From Sedimenticola hydrogenitrophicus (lineage in GTDB: Bacteria > Pseudomonadota > Gammaproteobacteria > Chromatiales > Chromatiaceae), in NCBI RefSeq assembly GCF_025175675.1, contig NZ_JANIOA010000001.1, positions 310,001 through 374,000 on the forward strand: 64,000 nt of DNA, written 5' to 3'. A program made the position numbers and the translations under genes. Shown here in pieces: positions 43,338-52,264 of this stretch. The notes below the pieces were generated by a model. That model saw only the letters and a list, made by a program, of their open reading frames with translations, had not been told where the DNA came from and did not search any database. Each line of letters opens with the position of its first letter. Position 1 is the stretch's first letter.

Positions 43338-43702
43338 AGTCGTAGGTTCGAATCGCGTTGTCGGAAACAAAAAAACGGGACGCGGGGTCCGGGCTCGAAT
43401 GAGAATGGTGGGCGGGATGATTCGGTCGCTGCGCGCCCTCATGCAGCTCCGCTTCGCTCCACTGTCGAACCTGGCTGTTTGAAGTCGTAGGTTCGAATCG
43501 CGTTGTCGAAAACAAAAAACCCGGACGCGAGGTCCGGGCTTCGAATAGGGATGGTGGGCCGTGTAGGATGATTCGGTCGCTGCGCGCCCTCATGCAGCTC
43601 CGCTTCGCTCCACTGTCGAACCTGGCTGTTTGAAGTCGTAGGTTCGAATCGCGTTGTCGAAAACAAAAAACCCGGACGCGGGGTCCGGGCTCCGAATGAG
43701 AA
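43333..43702. repeat. Tandem array of tRNA-Lys 3' end plus terminator
   Basis: Units begin TTTGAAGTCGTAGGTTCGAATC at 43333, 43478 and 43629 (spacing 145 and 151 bp). Each contains a CCCGGACGC-GGGTCCGGG terminator with its T-run on the minus strand (43370-43394, 43514-43539, 43665-43690). The second unit also holds GGTGGGCCGTGTAGGAT, the last 16 or so bases of the tRNA-Lys, and the first a shorter version. The rest is a shared 65-bp filler. The array probably arose by duplication at the tRNA 3' end, as is common at integration sites. Confidence 0.8.
43665..43690 (-). terminator. Terminator of tRNA-Lys
   Basis: CCCGGAC and GTCCGGG arms (43671-43689) with the loop GCGGG, followed on the minus strand by TTTTTTGTTTT. 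It is 13 bp beyond the tRNA 3' end and repeated in the two array units. Confidence 0.9.
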
Positions 43703-43778
43703 TGGTGGGCCGTGTAGGATTCGAACCTACGACCAATGGATTAAAAATCCACTGCTCTACCGACTGAGCTAACGGCCC
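43703..43778 (-). tRNA. tRNA-Lys (UUU)
   Basis: 76 nt on the minus strand, from GGGCCGTTAGCTCAGTCGG through the anticodon loop TTTTTAA (43747-43741; anticodon UUU at 43745-43743) and the T arm GTAGGTTCGAATCCTAC to ACGGCCCACCA. The CCA end is encoded. All four arms pair: acceptor GGGCCGT with ACGGCCC, D arm GCTC with GAGC, anticodon stem TGGA with TCCA, and T stem GTAGG with CCTAC. Confidence 0.97.
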
Positions 43779-43791
43779 AACAAAGCGCGGG

Positions 43792-43819
43792 ATTATACAT
43801 TACCCGTTGAACCAGTCAA
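43792..43819 (-). promoter_or_regulatory. Sigma-70-type promoter of tRNA-Lys
   Basis: On the minus strand TTGACT (43819-43814), a 16-bp spacer and TATAAT (43797-43792) lie 13 bp before the tRNA. The -35 box is inside a 10-bp hairpin (TACCCGTTGA at 43801-43810 with TCAACGGGTA at 43816-43825) that probably ends the transcript of the YeeE gene upstream. Confidence 0.8.
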
Positions 43820-43834
43820 CGGGTAAAGCCCGAC

Positions 43835-45097
43835 TCAGACGGCTTCAAGCTTGCGCAGGCGCTCCGGCAGCAGTTTAAGATCCACCAGACCGGTCAGCAG
43901 CGCCTTGAAGAAGCTGGCCTCATCCTCATACACCAGCTTGTAATACTGCACCTTCATGGTCAGGGCGCTGCCCAGGATAATGGAACCCAGCGCCAGGAAC
44001 GAGCCGATCGCCAGAGTGGAGGTTCCGGTGATGCCCTGGCCGATGGTGCAACCCATGGCCAGCACGCCGCCAAAGCCCATCAGAATGGCGCCGATGACAT
44101 GGGTGGTGAAATCCCTGAAGTCGACAAACCACTCGATGCGGAAACTGCGGCTGATCAGGGACCAGAGCAGCGAGCCGGCGATCACCCCCAACAGCGCCAT
44201 GACCCCGAAGGTCAGCAGATTGGACTTGAAGCCGGCGGCGGCATAACCCAGGGTCTGCCCCATGGGATTGATGAAGGTGAAGGACTGGGTACTCAACGGA
44301 CGGCTGTCTGCAGGTTTACCCGTGGCGGAGTCGGCCAGGAAATCCCACTGCTGCACATAGCCGCTGAGGGAGTGCAGCTCACCGTCCAGATCGATCTTCA
44401 CGTTGGCGCTGACGTACCAGGCGGCCAGTACTGCCAATCCCACGACCACCCCACCCAGGACATTGTCGAAGTTGCCGCGGAAATCCGCCGACTTGAAGAC
44501 ATAGACCAGCAACAACAGGCCCAGTCCCAGGCCGATCCCCAGGCGTGCGCCGGCGGCATCCTTACCCATAACCAGCGAGCCCAGATCCTGAGGTGTGCTG
44601 AGCGTCACCGAGAGGGGACGGATCCAGTCGTAGAACAGCACCGACATCAGGGTCTGGTCCGAGCCGGGGAAGGGGTTGACCATGAAGAAGGCGATTACAC
44701 CGATAATCAGCAGCACCACGATCGATTTCAGGTTGCCGCCGCCGATGCGGACCAGGGTCTTGTTGCCACAACCGGAGGCCAGGGTCATGCCGATGCCGAA
44801 CATCAGGCCGCCGAGGATATTCTCGGCCCAGATCAGCTGATTCGCCCGGTAAGGGGGAAAAGAGCCGCCCGGGTTGAGCAACCCCAGGTATTCGAGTACG
44901 GCAACGCCGACCATGGCCACGGCAATGGCCAGGAACCAGGCGCGCATGCGGCCCGTATCGCCCATGTTGACCGCGTCGGAAACCGCGCCCATGGTGCAGA
45001 AGTTGGTCTTGTTGACCACCACGCCCATGATCAGGGCGATGATGAATGTCGCCCACAGCAGGAACGACTGGGCCGCAAAAAAGGACTCGAAAGCCAT
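43835..45097 (-). CDS. YeeE/YedE-family sulfur-compound transporter
   Basis: 420 residues from the ATG with GGAGG 8 nt upstream; five extra codons are possible. About ten to twelve membrane helices. Cysteines that line the pathway in TsuA-type thiosulfate importers are present: NFCTMG, SGCGNK and GCTIGQG. The long loop at about 230-280 (SGYVQQWDFLADSATG) is soluble. It is expected to import thiosulfate or a related sulfur compound; a TusA-type partner is not adjacent. In this organism it fits the sulfur-oxidation lifestyle. Confidence 0.88.
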   Translation of the reverse strand: MAFESFFAAQSFLLWATFIIALIMGVVVNKTNFCTMGAVSDAVNMGDTGRMRAWFLAIAVAMVGVAVLEYLGLLNPGGSFPPYRANQLIWAENILGGLMFGIGMTLASGCGNKTLVRIGGGNLKSIVVLLIIGVIAFFMVNPFPGSDQTLMSVLFYDWIRPLSVTLSTPQDLGSLVMGKDAAGARLGIGLGLGLLLLVYVFKSADFRGNFDNVLGGVVVGLAVLAAWYVSANVKIDLDGELHSLSGYVQQWDFLADSATGKPADSRPLSTQSFTFINPMGQTLGYAAAGFKSNLLTFGVMALLGVIAGSLLWSLISRSFRIEWFVDFRDFTTHVIGAILMGFGGVLAMGCTIGQGITGTSTLAIGSFLALGSIILGSALTMKVQYYKLVYEDEASFFKALLTGLVDLKLLPERLRKLEAV

Positions 45098-45231
45098 GAT
45101 GTACCTCCTCAAACCTCAGTGTCGGCATCTTGGGATGCCTGTCATTTTATTAGGCCGGCGACGGCCGGAGGGGCAAGATTAGCCTATAAGTGAAAGATGA
45201 TCTACTGGGGTTTATAGCAATAGGACCGGGT

Positions 45232-45903
45232 TTATTGGTAAGGCGTCGGGTCGGCCACCCCGGCCTCGCGAAAACCCTGGGCGCGCAGCCGGCAGGAGTC
45301 GCAGCGGCCACAGGCGACACCGGCGGCATCCGCCTGATAGCAGGAGATGGTGAGGCCATAATCCACGCCCAGTCGGGCCCCGGTCTGGATGATTTCCGCT
45401 TTTGTCATATCAATCAGCGGGGCATGAATCCGGAACGGCAGCCCCTCCACGCCGGCCTTGGTGGCCAGGTTGGCCAGTTTTTCAAACGCCTCGATGAACG
45501 CGGGGCGGCAATCGGGATAGCCCGAGTAGTCCACCGCATTGACCCCGAGAAACAGGTCGCGGGCGCCCAGCACCTCGGCCCAGCCCAGGGCCAGGGAGAG
45601 AAAGATCGTGTTGCGGGCCGGCACATAGGTGACCGGGATGCCCTCGCCCTCCGTCTCCGGCACCGCGATCGCGCGGTCGGTCAGGGCCGAGCCACCGAAG
45701 GCGTCCAGGGCAATCGGGATCACCTTGTGTTCCACCACCCCCAGGGCGTCGGCCACGCGCCCGGCCGCCTCCAGCTCCACGGCATGGCGTTGACCATAGG
45801 CCAGGCTCAAGGCATGGCAGGCATAACCCTGCGCGCGGGCGATGGCCAGGGTGGTGGCGGAATCGAGCCCGCCGGAGAGTAGGATTACCGCTTTTTTCAT
45901 CAC
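45232..45903 (-). CDS. queC: QueC, 7-cyano-7-deazaguanine synthase
   Basis: 223 residues. ATP pyrophosphatase loop SGGLDSATT (about 10-18) and the zinc site near the C terminus ([17 protein letters not shown]) are intact. It converts 7-carboxy-7-deazaguanine to preQ0 in the queuosine pathway. QueE lies upstream on the same strand; the gap holds a palindromic repeat, so the pair is probably one transcript unless the repeat terminates it. Two Met codons open the frame. Confidence 0.95.
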   Translation of the reverse strand: MMKKAVILLSGGLDSATTLAIARAQGYACHALSLAYGQRHAVELEAAGRVADALGVVEHKVIPIALDAFGGSALTDRAIAVPETEGEGIPVTYVPARNTIFLSLALGWAEVLGARDLFLGVNAVDYSGYPDCRPAFIEAFEKLANLATKAGVEGLPFRIHAPLIDMTKAEIIQTGARLGVDYGLTISCYQADAAGVACGRCDSCRLRAQGFREAGVADPTPYQ

Positions 45904-45948
45904 GTCACTTCAATCGGTCAAGCTGGAATGCGTCAGGTTGGGATTATT

Positions 45949-46155
45949 GTAACAACTCACTCGGTCTGTAAGTGATTGGCCTGTCTTGCCGGCCTCTCAC
46001 GATGGCTTGTCTCCTCGAATCCGGCCCCTTTTTCAGCGCCTGCCCAAACTCGCTTCGCTCAAACAAGGGCAGGCTTCAATCTGAAAAAGGGGCCGGATTC
46101 GAGGCGCCACCAAGATCGGCCAACAAGGCAGGCCAATCACCCCATGAGTAGTTAC
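45949..46155. repeat. Nested palindromic element (TAACTACTCAC family), copy 3, core inverted
   Basis: Outer ends are GTAACAACTCAC and ATGAGTAGTTAC, and the asymmetric outer motif GGTCTGTAAGTG is at the left as in copies 1 and 2. The core, however, reads TCTCACGATGGCTTGTCTCC first and GAGGCGCCACCAAGATC later, the reverse complement of copies 1 and 2. It sits between queE and queC and ends 3 bp from the queE stop codon. Confidence 0.85.
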
Positions 46156-46158
46156 GGA

Positions 46159-46800
46159 TTATTTACCGGCAACATCGCCCCACAGGTATTTGTGCAGCTG
46201 GATCTGGAAACGCACGTTCAACCGGTCCCGCAGGATCCACTCCGCCAGTTGCGTGGCGTCCTGCAGGCCGAGTGCCGGCGAGAACAACACCTCGCAGCGG
46301 TTGTCGAGATCCCAGCGGCGCAGCTGTTCGCAGGCCCAGGCATAATCGCCCGCGTCACAGATGACGAACTTGACCTGATCCGCCGGTTTCAGCCACTCGA
46401 TATTGCTGAACAGGTTCTTTTCCGCCTCGCCGGAACCCGGGGTCTTCAGGTCCATCACGTTCACCACTCGGGGATCGACCCGGGAGATATCCAGCGCACC
46501 GCTGGTCTCCAGCGAGACCCGGTAACCGGCATCGCAGAGGGCGGTGAGCAGCTCCAGGCACGCCACCTGGGCCAGCGGCTCGCCCCCGGTCACGGTCACA
46601 TAATGGGGCGCATAGGCGGCCACCTGTTCCAGCACCTGCTCGAGCTCCAGCCATTCGCCCCCCTTGAAGGCGTAGCTGGTGTCACAGTAGCCACAGCGCA
46701 GGGGACAGCCGGTCAGGCGCACGAACACCGTGGGAAGACCCACGCTGTTCGACTCACCCTGCAGGGAATAGAAAATCTCGGTGATGCGCAGTTGCGCCAT
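46159..46800 (-). CDS. queE: QueE, 7-carboxy-7-deazaguanine synthase
   Basis: 213 residues. Radical SAM motif CPLRCGYC has cysteines 32, 36 and 39 followed by DTSYAF, the family signature, and VTGGEPLAQ for SAM binding. It carries out the ring contraction giving CDG in queuosine biosynthesis. It follows cpoB (gap 42 bp) on the same strand, which fits the common tol-pal-cpoB-queE-queC gene order. Confidence 0.95.
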   Translation of the reverse strand: MAQLRITEIFYSLQGESNSVGLPTVFVRLTGCPLRCGYCDTSYAFKGGEWLELEQVLEQVAAYAPHYVTVTGGEPLAQVACLELLTALCDAGYRVSLETSGALDISRVDPRVVNVMDLKTPGSGEAEKNLFSNIEWLKPADQVKFVICDAGDYAWACEQLRRWDLDNRCEVLFSPALGLQDATQLAEWILRDRLNVRFQIQLHKYLWGDVAGK

Positions 46801-46842
46801 GTAAAGCCGTCCGCCAAGCGTGATCTAACCAGTATAAATCGT

Positions 46843-47787
46843 TCAGTGTCCCTCCGCCTGCATGCGATCGAGGCGCTGCGTGGCCAGGCGGCTGGCGGTG
46901 GAGCTGGGATAGAGCGTCACCAGGCGCTGCAGGATATCACGTGCCTCGCTCCACTGCTGTTTCTCGTAGTGGATAAAGCTGCTCTTCAGCATCGCATCCG
47001 GCACCTTGCTGCTGTTGGGATACTCATTGACCACCTTCTGAAACGCCTCCAGGGCCACGTCGAAGTCCCGGGTCACATAGCTCGCCTCGGCCAGCCAGTA
47101 CTGGGCATTATCGGCATAGCTGCCGGCGCCGTAACGGGTGAGAAATGCCTGGAAGGCGCTACGCGCCTCGTCATAGCGACGCTGCATCAGCAGGCTGAAT
47201 GCCGCCTTGTAATCCCGCTCTTCGGCGACCGTATCGATCGGCGCGGCCAATGCCGGTTGCGGGGCGGGCGCTTCGCCCGGGTCCGCTGTGGCGACAGGCG
47301 GAGGTTCGGCCACTGCCGGCGGCGGCGCGCTCCCCGCTACGCCATCGGTCCCCGGTGCGACGGGTGGCGTAGCGGCCGGTATCGCCGGTTCGGTGCCCGG
47401 AGGCGTCAGCGCCGGAGCAGGGGCCGGGGCCGCCATCCCGGTCATCGGGGCGCTGCCGTGGGCCAGCTGGTTGATCCGCTGATCCACGTCCAGGTAGAGA
47501 TCGCGCTGCCGCTTTTTGAGGGCATCCATGGCGTGGTTCTGCACCTCGATCTCGCCACGCAGCTGCTGCACCTCGCGTTGCAGGGCATCCACCCGCAGGA
47601 CCAGATCCGCCATCGCCGCCAGTTTGCGCTCCAGCAGTTCTATCTGCCGCGCCTGGGCCTGCTGCGGGGTCAGTTTTTCTGCCCGCTGTTGTGCCAGTGC
47701 CGGTTGCATGGCACCGATCAGCAACAGCGCGATCGACAGGACGAACGGGGTTCTGGTCACCGCTTTTCTCCCAATACGCGTCATCAA
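46843..47787 (-). CDS. cpoB: CpoB/YbgF, Tol-Pal system TPR protein
   Basis: 314 residues: signal peptide (ALLLIGAMQPALA, cut near 32), an N-terminal trimerising coiled coil (about 40-115), a Pro/Ala-rich linker (about 115-190) that is longer than in E. coli, and C-terminal tetratricopeptide repeats (DYKAAFSLLMQRRYDEA onwards). CpoB coordinates peptidoglycan synthesis with outer-membrane constriction in the periplasm. The start overlaps the pal stop by 4 bp. Confidence 0.93.
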   Translation of the reverse strand: MMTRIGRKAVTRTPFVLSIALLLIGAMQPALAQQRAEKLTPQQAQARQIELLERKLAAMADLVLRVDALQREVQQLRGEIEVQNHAMDALKKRQRDLYLDVDQRINQLAHGSAPMTGMAAPAPAPALTPPGTEPAIPAATPPVAPGTDGVAGSAPPPAVAEPPPVATADPGEAPAPQPALAAPIDTVAEERDYKAAFSLLMQRRYDEARSAFQAFLTRYGAGSYADNAQYWLAEASYVTRDFDVALEAFQKVVNEYPNSSKVPDAMLKSSFIHYEKQQWSEARDILQRLVTLYPSSTASRLATQRLDRMQAEGH

Positions 47788-48320
47788 TAGACGAATTCAC
47801 CGCGCCGGTTGAGTTCCCAGGAGGTCTCACCGGAGCCCATGGCGGCGGGTCGCTCCTCGCCATAGCTGATGGTGATGATCTGGCTCTCCGCCGCGCCCTG
47901 CGCCATCAACAGCCGCTTGACGCCGTTGGCGCGGCGTTCGCCCAGGGCGATGTTGTATTCCCGGGAACCGCGCTCGTCGGCGTGTCCCTCGATGGTGACG
48001 GTCACGGCTGGGTTGGCAGCCAGATAGTCGCCATGGGCGGCCACCACATCACGGTAATCGGCGCGCACCTCGTCCACATCGTAATCGAAATAGATGGTCT
48101 TGGTGTAGAGCAGGCTGTCGGGGTTCTCCAGCGGGCTGCCGCTCCAGGTACCGCCCTCCTGCGCGCCGGAAGTCTGGGCACCATCGGCTGCACCATCCTG
48201 CCCCCCTTCGGTGATGGGGGCGCCGTCTTGGGCCTGCCTGGTGTCGGTCGTCCCGGCACAGCCGGCCAGCAGCAGTGCCAGTGCCAGTAGGGGGGCAAAC
48301 TTAAGCGCTCTCAGTTTCAT
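47784..48320 (-). CDS. pal: Pal, peptidoglycan-associated lipoprotein
   Basis: 178 residues. Lipobox LLAGC with acylated Cys21; then a disordered Gly/Ala/Gln linker and an OmpA-like peptidoglycan-binding domain with [17 protein letters not shown] and [10 protein letters not shown]. It is anchored in the outer membrane and binds TolB. GGAG lies before the start, which overlaps the tolB stop by 3 bp. Confidence 0.97.
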   Translation of the reverse strand: MKLRALKFAPLLALALLLAGCAGTTDTRQAQDGAPITEGGQDGAADGAQTSGAQEGGTWSGSPLENPDSLLYTKTIYFDYDVDEVRADYRDVVAAHGDYLAANPAVTVTIEGHADERGSREYNIALGERRANGVKRLLMAQGAAESQIITISYGEERPAAMGSGETSWELNRRGEFVY

Positions 48321-49654
48321 GGGTTTCTCCTGTTGGTTTTGGTATAGGGTGACCAGACCGGCTCACGGACATCCCCCTCCTGGAGGGCCAGCCGTTGACG
48401 GATGCGGCCATCCACCGAGACCGCGGCAAGTTCTCCCTTGCCGTTGATCTTGGTGGCGTAAATTATCATGCTGCCGTTGGGGGCAAAACTGGGGGACTCG
48501 TCCAGCCGCCCCTCGCTCAGCACCTGCAGGGCACTGTTGGCCAGATTCAGCACCGCCACGCGGAAGTCGCCTCCCTGCCGGGTCACCAGGGCGACGGACG
48601 CGCCATCCGGGGCGTAGGAGGCGCGGGCGTTATAGTCCCCTTCAAAGGTGACCCGGTTGACCTTGCCGCCGAAGGCGGGAACCCGGTAGATCTGGGGCCT
48701 GCCCCCGCGATCCGAGGTAAAGATGATGAAGCGCCCATCCGGCGACCAGGCCGGCTCCGTATCGATGGCGTAGTGATTGGTCAGACGGGTCAGGGCATTG
48801 GTGTTGATGTTCAGCACATAGATTTCCGGATTGCCGTCGCGGGAGAGGGTCAGCGCCAGCTTGCGGCCATCCGGCGACCAGGCCGGTGCACCGTTGATCC
48901 CCTTGAACGAGGCGACCTTCTGGCGCCGGCCGGTGAACACCTCCTGGATGTAAATGGAGGCCTTTTTCTGTTCGAACGAGACATAGGCCAGGCGCCGCCC
49001 GTCCGGCGCCCAGGCGGGCGACATCAGCGGTTCGGACGAGGTAACGATGGTCTGCGGGTTGAAACCGTCGGCATCCGCCACCTTCAGCGACACCTCCTGG
49101 GAACCGTCCGCCTTGTTGCTGGAGACCACGTAGGCGATGCGTGTATCGAAGGCCCCGGGCTGTCCGGTGAGCTTCTCGTAGATGATATCGGCGATGTAGT
49201 GCGCGGTGGAGCGCAGGTCGCGGCTGGTGGTGGGACCGTTGTAGCCGGTCAGTTGCTCGCCCTTGAACACATCGAACAGCTGGAAGCTCACCAGGTAGCC
49301 GCCCTGACCGTTGGGCCGCACCTGGCCCACCACCAGATTGTCCATGCCGAGCACCTTCCAGTCGCGGAACTCCACATCGGCATCCGACTGCGGACGGGCC
49401 AGCATATCCTTCACCGGCAGGGCGGAGAAGCGGCCGCTGCGCTGCAGGTCGTTGCGCACGATCTCGGCGATCGCACCGCCGACATCGGCGCCACCGGGAG
49501 CGGTGCCGGGGCCGGCCCAGGCGAATGGCACCACGGCAATCGGCAGCGCCCCTTCGGCGCCCTCGGTGATCTCGATGGTGAGGGGTGCCGCGCCGGCCTG
49601 CAGGGCCCAGCACAGCAGCAGGATCAAACTCAGAAATCTATTCATCATGGTCAT
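48317..49654 (-). CDS. tolB: TolB, periplasmic beta-propeller protein
   Basis: 445 residues. Signal peptide ([15 protein letters not shown]), an N-terminal alpha/beta domain and a six-bladed WD-like propeller, with repeats of the form PAWSPDGR(K/F)x ([37 protein letters not shown]). It links Pal with the TolQRA motor. Three Met codons at the start leave the exact N terminus open. The start overlaps the end of tolA by 1 bp. Confidence 0.96.
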   Translation of the reverse strand: MTMMNRFLSLILLLCWALQAGAAPLTIEITEGAEGALPIAVVPFAWAGPGTAPGGADVGGAIAEIVRNDLQRSGRFSALPVKDMLARPQSDADVEFRDWKVLGMDNLVVGQVRPNGQGGYLVSFQLFDVFKGEQLTGYNGPTTSRDLRSTAHYIADIIYEKLTGQPGAFDTRIAYVVSSNKADGSQEVSLKVADADGFNPQTIVTSSEPLMSPAWAPDGRRLAYVSFEQKKASIYIQEVFTGRRQKVASFKGINGAPAWSPDGRKLALTLSRDGNPEIYVLNINTNALTRLTNHYAIDTEPAWSPDGRFIIFTSDRGGRPQIYRVPAFGGKVNRVTFEGDYNARASYAPDGASVALVTRQGGDFRVAVLNLANSALQVLSEGRLDESPSFAPNGSMIIYATKINGKGELAAVSVDGRIRQRLALQEGDVREPVWSPYTKTNRRNP

Positions 49655-50640
49655 TACTTGTTCGGATCAAATTCAAAGTTGATGTCCCGGAACTGCTCAA
49701 ACAGCGTCCCGGTGGGAACCGGCAGCGGATCCGCCTTGAGTACCGCCGCCTCGGCCGAGCGGTCGAAGGCGCCGTTGCCGCTGCCGCGGATCACGCTCAC
49801 CGCGAGCACGCTGCCGCCCGGCGCCAGGCGCACCCGCAGGGTGCACTTGAGGCCCGCACTGAAACCGGCAGGACGCAGCCAGGCGCGCACCACCTTCTGT
49901 GATATCTGGATAATGTAGCGATCCCTTTCCCGTGCATTGTGCTCTGCCTCCATGGCCGCCAGCAACTCCGTCTCCCGCGCCTTCTGCGCCGCCTCCGCCT
50001 GGCGTTTCTTATCCGCCTCGGCCTTGAGTCGGGCCTCTTCGGCCTTGCGCTGCTTCTCCGCCTCGGCCTGGCGTTTGGCCTCCTCGGCCTGGCGCCGCTT
50101 CTCTTCCGCCGCCTTTTTGGCTTCCGCCTCCTGGCGTTTTTTCTGTTCCGCTACCCGCTTGGCTTCCGCCTCCTTGCGCGCCTGCGTTTCCGCCTGGCGT
50201 TTAAGCTCGGCGGCCTTATGCTCCTTCTCGGCCTGCAGACGCTGCTGTTCCGCGGTTTTCTTCCGCTGCTCCTCTTCCAGCCGCTGCTTTTTCGCCACCT
50301 CGCGTTTGCGATCCTCGGCCTGCCGCTGCTTCTCCAGTTCCGCCAGACGCTGCCGCTCCTGTGCCTGCTGGCGCTTCAGCTCCGCCAGCCGTTGCTCTTC
50401 CTGTTCCCGCGCGGCCCGCTTGGTCTCCGCCTGACGCGCCTCATCCTGCTGCAGCCGCTGCACCTGCTCACGCACCTTGGTTTCGTCGATCACCCGCGCC
50501 TGTACCACCTGCACGGTGGACGGGGGCTGCACCGGTTTCTCCAGCCAGTCGACCCCCACCACCATGAACAGGAGGATCGCCAGATGCATCAGCAGGGCGA
50601 TCACCGCCGCCAACGGATTGCGCTTGAGAATCTGCAGCAT
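49654..50640 (-). CDS. tolA: TolA, energy-transducing periplasmic helix protein
   Basis: 328 residues: membrane helix near 12-30 ([19 protein letters not shown]), a very long Lys/Ala/Glu/Gln-rich helix (about 60-225), and a globular C-terminal domain ([24 protein letters not shown], ending near 328). It connects the inner-membrane TolQR motor with TolB/Pal. It is 7 bp after tolR. Confidence 0.95.
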   Translation of the reverse strand: MLQILKRNPLAAVIALLMHLAILLFMVVGVDWLEKPVQPPSTVQVVQARVIDETKVREQVQRLQQDEARQAETKRAAREQEEQRLAELKRQQAQERQRLAELEKQRQAEDRKREVAKKQRLEEEQRKKTAEQQRLQAEKEHKAAELKRQAETQARKEAEAKRVAEQKKRQEAEAKKAAEEKRRQAEEAKRQAEAEKQRKAEEARLKAEADKKRQAEAAQKARETELLAAMEAEHNARERDRYIIQISQKVVRAWLRPAGFSAGLKCTLRVRLAPGGSVLAVSVIRGSGNGAFDRSAEAAVLKADPLPVPTGTLFEQFRDINFEFDPNK

Positions 50641-50647
50641 ATCGGGG

Positions 50648-51073
50648 TTATCGCTCCGGATTCTCGGTGATCAGGCCGACATTGGGCACACCGGCCTGCT
50701 GTATCAGTACCATCGCCTCCACCACCCGTCCATAGTCGACGTTGCGGTCGCCCTTGACCATGATCGGGGTCTTCGGCTTGTAGCTGATGATGGCGGCGAT
50801 GCGGGTGACCAGGGTTTCCGGGTCCACCGGCTGCTCCTTGGCCTCGCCGACATCGATGAACATCTCGCCCTGGCTGTTCACCGACACCACCACCGGGTCA
50901 TCCACCTCGGCCGGCAGCGGCTCCGACTCCGCCTGGGGCAGATCCACCTTGACCCCCTGGGTCAGCAGCGGGGCGGTGATCATGAAGATCACCAGCAGTA
51001 CCAGCATCACGTCGATATAGGGGACCACGTTGATCTCCGCCATGGGCCGGCGGCGCTTTTTCTGCCGGCTCAT
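50648..51073 (-). CDS. tolR: TolR, proton-channel motor subunit
   Basis: 141 residues. One membrane helix with the conserved aspartate (INVVPYIDVMLVLLVIFMIT, residues 14-33; Asp22), preceded by a basic start (RQKKRRRPMAE). The periplasmic domain ends MVLIQQAGVPNVGLITE. Belongs to the ExbD/TolR family, and together with TolQ uses the proton gradient. Confidence 0.96.
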   Translation of the reverse strand: MSRQKKRRRPMAEINVVPYIDVMLVLLVIFMITAPLLTQGVKVDLPQAESEPLPAEVDDPVVVSVNSQGEMFIDVGEAKEQPVDPETLVTRIAAIISYKPKTPIMVKGDRNVDYGRVVEAMVLIQQAGVPNVGLITENPER

Positions 51074-51106
51074 CGCCCGTCCCCCCTTCCGCGAGCGCGA
51101 TCAGAA

Positions 51107-51781
51107 TCAAACATGGGCCTGGCGCTGCAGAATGGTGGTGAACTCATCGAGGAAATCCTCGTAGCGTCCGTTCAGCCGCTCCACATCATTGGAGTAGCGG
51201 TTGTAGGCGACCACCGCCGGAATGGCGGCGAACAGGCCCATGGCAGTGGCGATCAGCGCCTCGGCAATACCGGGCGCCACCAGGGAGAGGGTCGCCTGCT
51301 TGACATTGCCCAGGGCATGGAACGAGTTCATGATGCCCCAGACGGTGCCGAACAGGCCGACATAGGGGCTGGTGGATCCGACCGTGGCGAGAAATGTCAG
51401 ATTATTCTCCAGGCCGTCCATCTCCCGGTTCATCGCCACGTGCATGGTGCGACGTGCCCCCTCCACCACCGCCATCGGCTCGATTTCGGGATTCTTTTTC
51501 AGCCGTGCGAACTCACGGAACCCGGCATGAAAAATGGTCGCCATGCCGGTGGCCAGGGCGTCCTCCCGGTCCAGCTCCCGGTACAGCTCGCCGAGATCCC
51601 CGCCGGACCAGAAGCGCCGTTCAAACGCCTCGGCGGCCCGCCGGGCGCGCTTCAGCACCCGCGAGCGGTCAAAAATCATGGTCCAGGAGATGAGCGAGGC
51701 GAGCAGCAGCGCCGCCATCACCAGCTGCACCAACGGACTGGCACCCGCCACCAGGGAGAGAAAAGAGAGATCTGTAGCCAT
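51107..51781 (-). CDS. tolQ: TolQ, proton-channel motor subunit
   Basis: 224 residues, three membrane helices, with the MotA/TolQ/ExbB signature GLFGTVWGIMNSFHAL and the later helix GIAEALIATAMGLFAAIPAVVAYN (in parts, residues 170-195). Its start overlaps the ybgC stop by one base (TAATG), a usual coupled arrangement. Confidence 0.96.
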   Translation of the reverse strand: MATDLSFLSLVAGASPLVQLVMAALLLASLISWTMIFDRSRVLKRARRAAEAFERRFWSGGDLGELYRELDREDALATGMATIFHAGFREFARLKKNPEIEPMAVVEGARRTMHVAMNREMDGLENNLTFLATVGSTSPYVGLFGTVWGIMNSFHALGNVKQATLSLVAPGIAEALIATAMGLFAAIPAVVAYNRYSNDVERLNGRYEDFLDEFTTILQRQAHV

Positions 51782-52194
51782 TATCCTGAGATCACCGATA
51801 GAAGGACTTGGGGGATGGGGGTCGGACGAAAGTTGCTCGCGTCAACGCAGGCGATCTTGACCTCACCGTCACACAATACCCTGCCGTCGACTGCCGATCG
51901 AATTTCCTGCCGGAACACCAAACTCGCTTTTCCCCTGGAAAAAAGTTGCACACTTACCTGTAACGCATCGTTGAAACGGGCGGGTGATCTGAACTCGACG
52001 CCGACCTTACGCACCGCGAACAGGACGCCCTCTTTTTCCCGCAGCTCATCCTGTTCAAACCCCACGCTGCGCAGCCATTCGGTACGCCCGCGCTCCATGA
52101 ATTTCAGGTAGTTGGCGTAGTAGACCACACCACCGGAATCCGTGTCTTCGTAGTAGACCCTTAGCGGCCAGAGAAATTCCTTCACGCCTGTCAC
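51781..52194 (-). CDS. ybgC: YbgC, hot-dog acyl-CoA thioesterase
   Basis: 137 residues. The active-site segment YYEDTDSGGVVYYANYLKF (residues 14-32) has the catalytic aspartate near residue 20. Part of the Tol-Pal operon; in other bacteria it hydrolyses acyl-CoA thioesters and is linked with phospholipid synthesis. The gap to ruvB is 70 bp. Confidence 0.94.
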   Translation of the reverse strand: MTGVKEFLWPLRVYYEDTDSGGVVYYANYLKFMERGRTEWLRSVGFEQDELREKEGVLFAVRKVGVEFRSPARFNDALQVSVQLFSRGKASLVFRQEIRSAVDGRVLCDGEVKIACVDASNFRPTPIPQVLLSVISG

Positions 52195-52264
52195 AATTTA
52201 ACCAAATACCGAAACTCCCAGCCATGCGGCGGGTATACATCGCTCGCCGGGACGCCGGGCATGC

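Noticed and set aside
43264-43666. Small repeated frames containing FEPTTSN in the tRNA array
   Set aside because: They are translations of tRNA T-arm and terminator repeats, a known cause of false genes.
43333-43702. CRISPR-like array
   Set aside because: Only three units of about 150 bp made of tRNA and terminator parts; there are no short identical repeats with unique spacers. No CRISPR array was found anywhere in the window, which matters because of the orphan Cas6-like gene.
46019-46104. Insertion sequence with transposase
   Set aside because: The palindromic elements have no reading frame for a transposase; they are non-autonomous at most.
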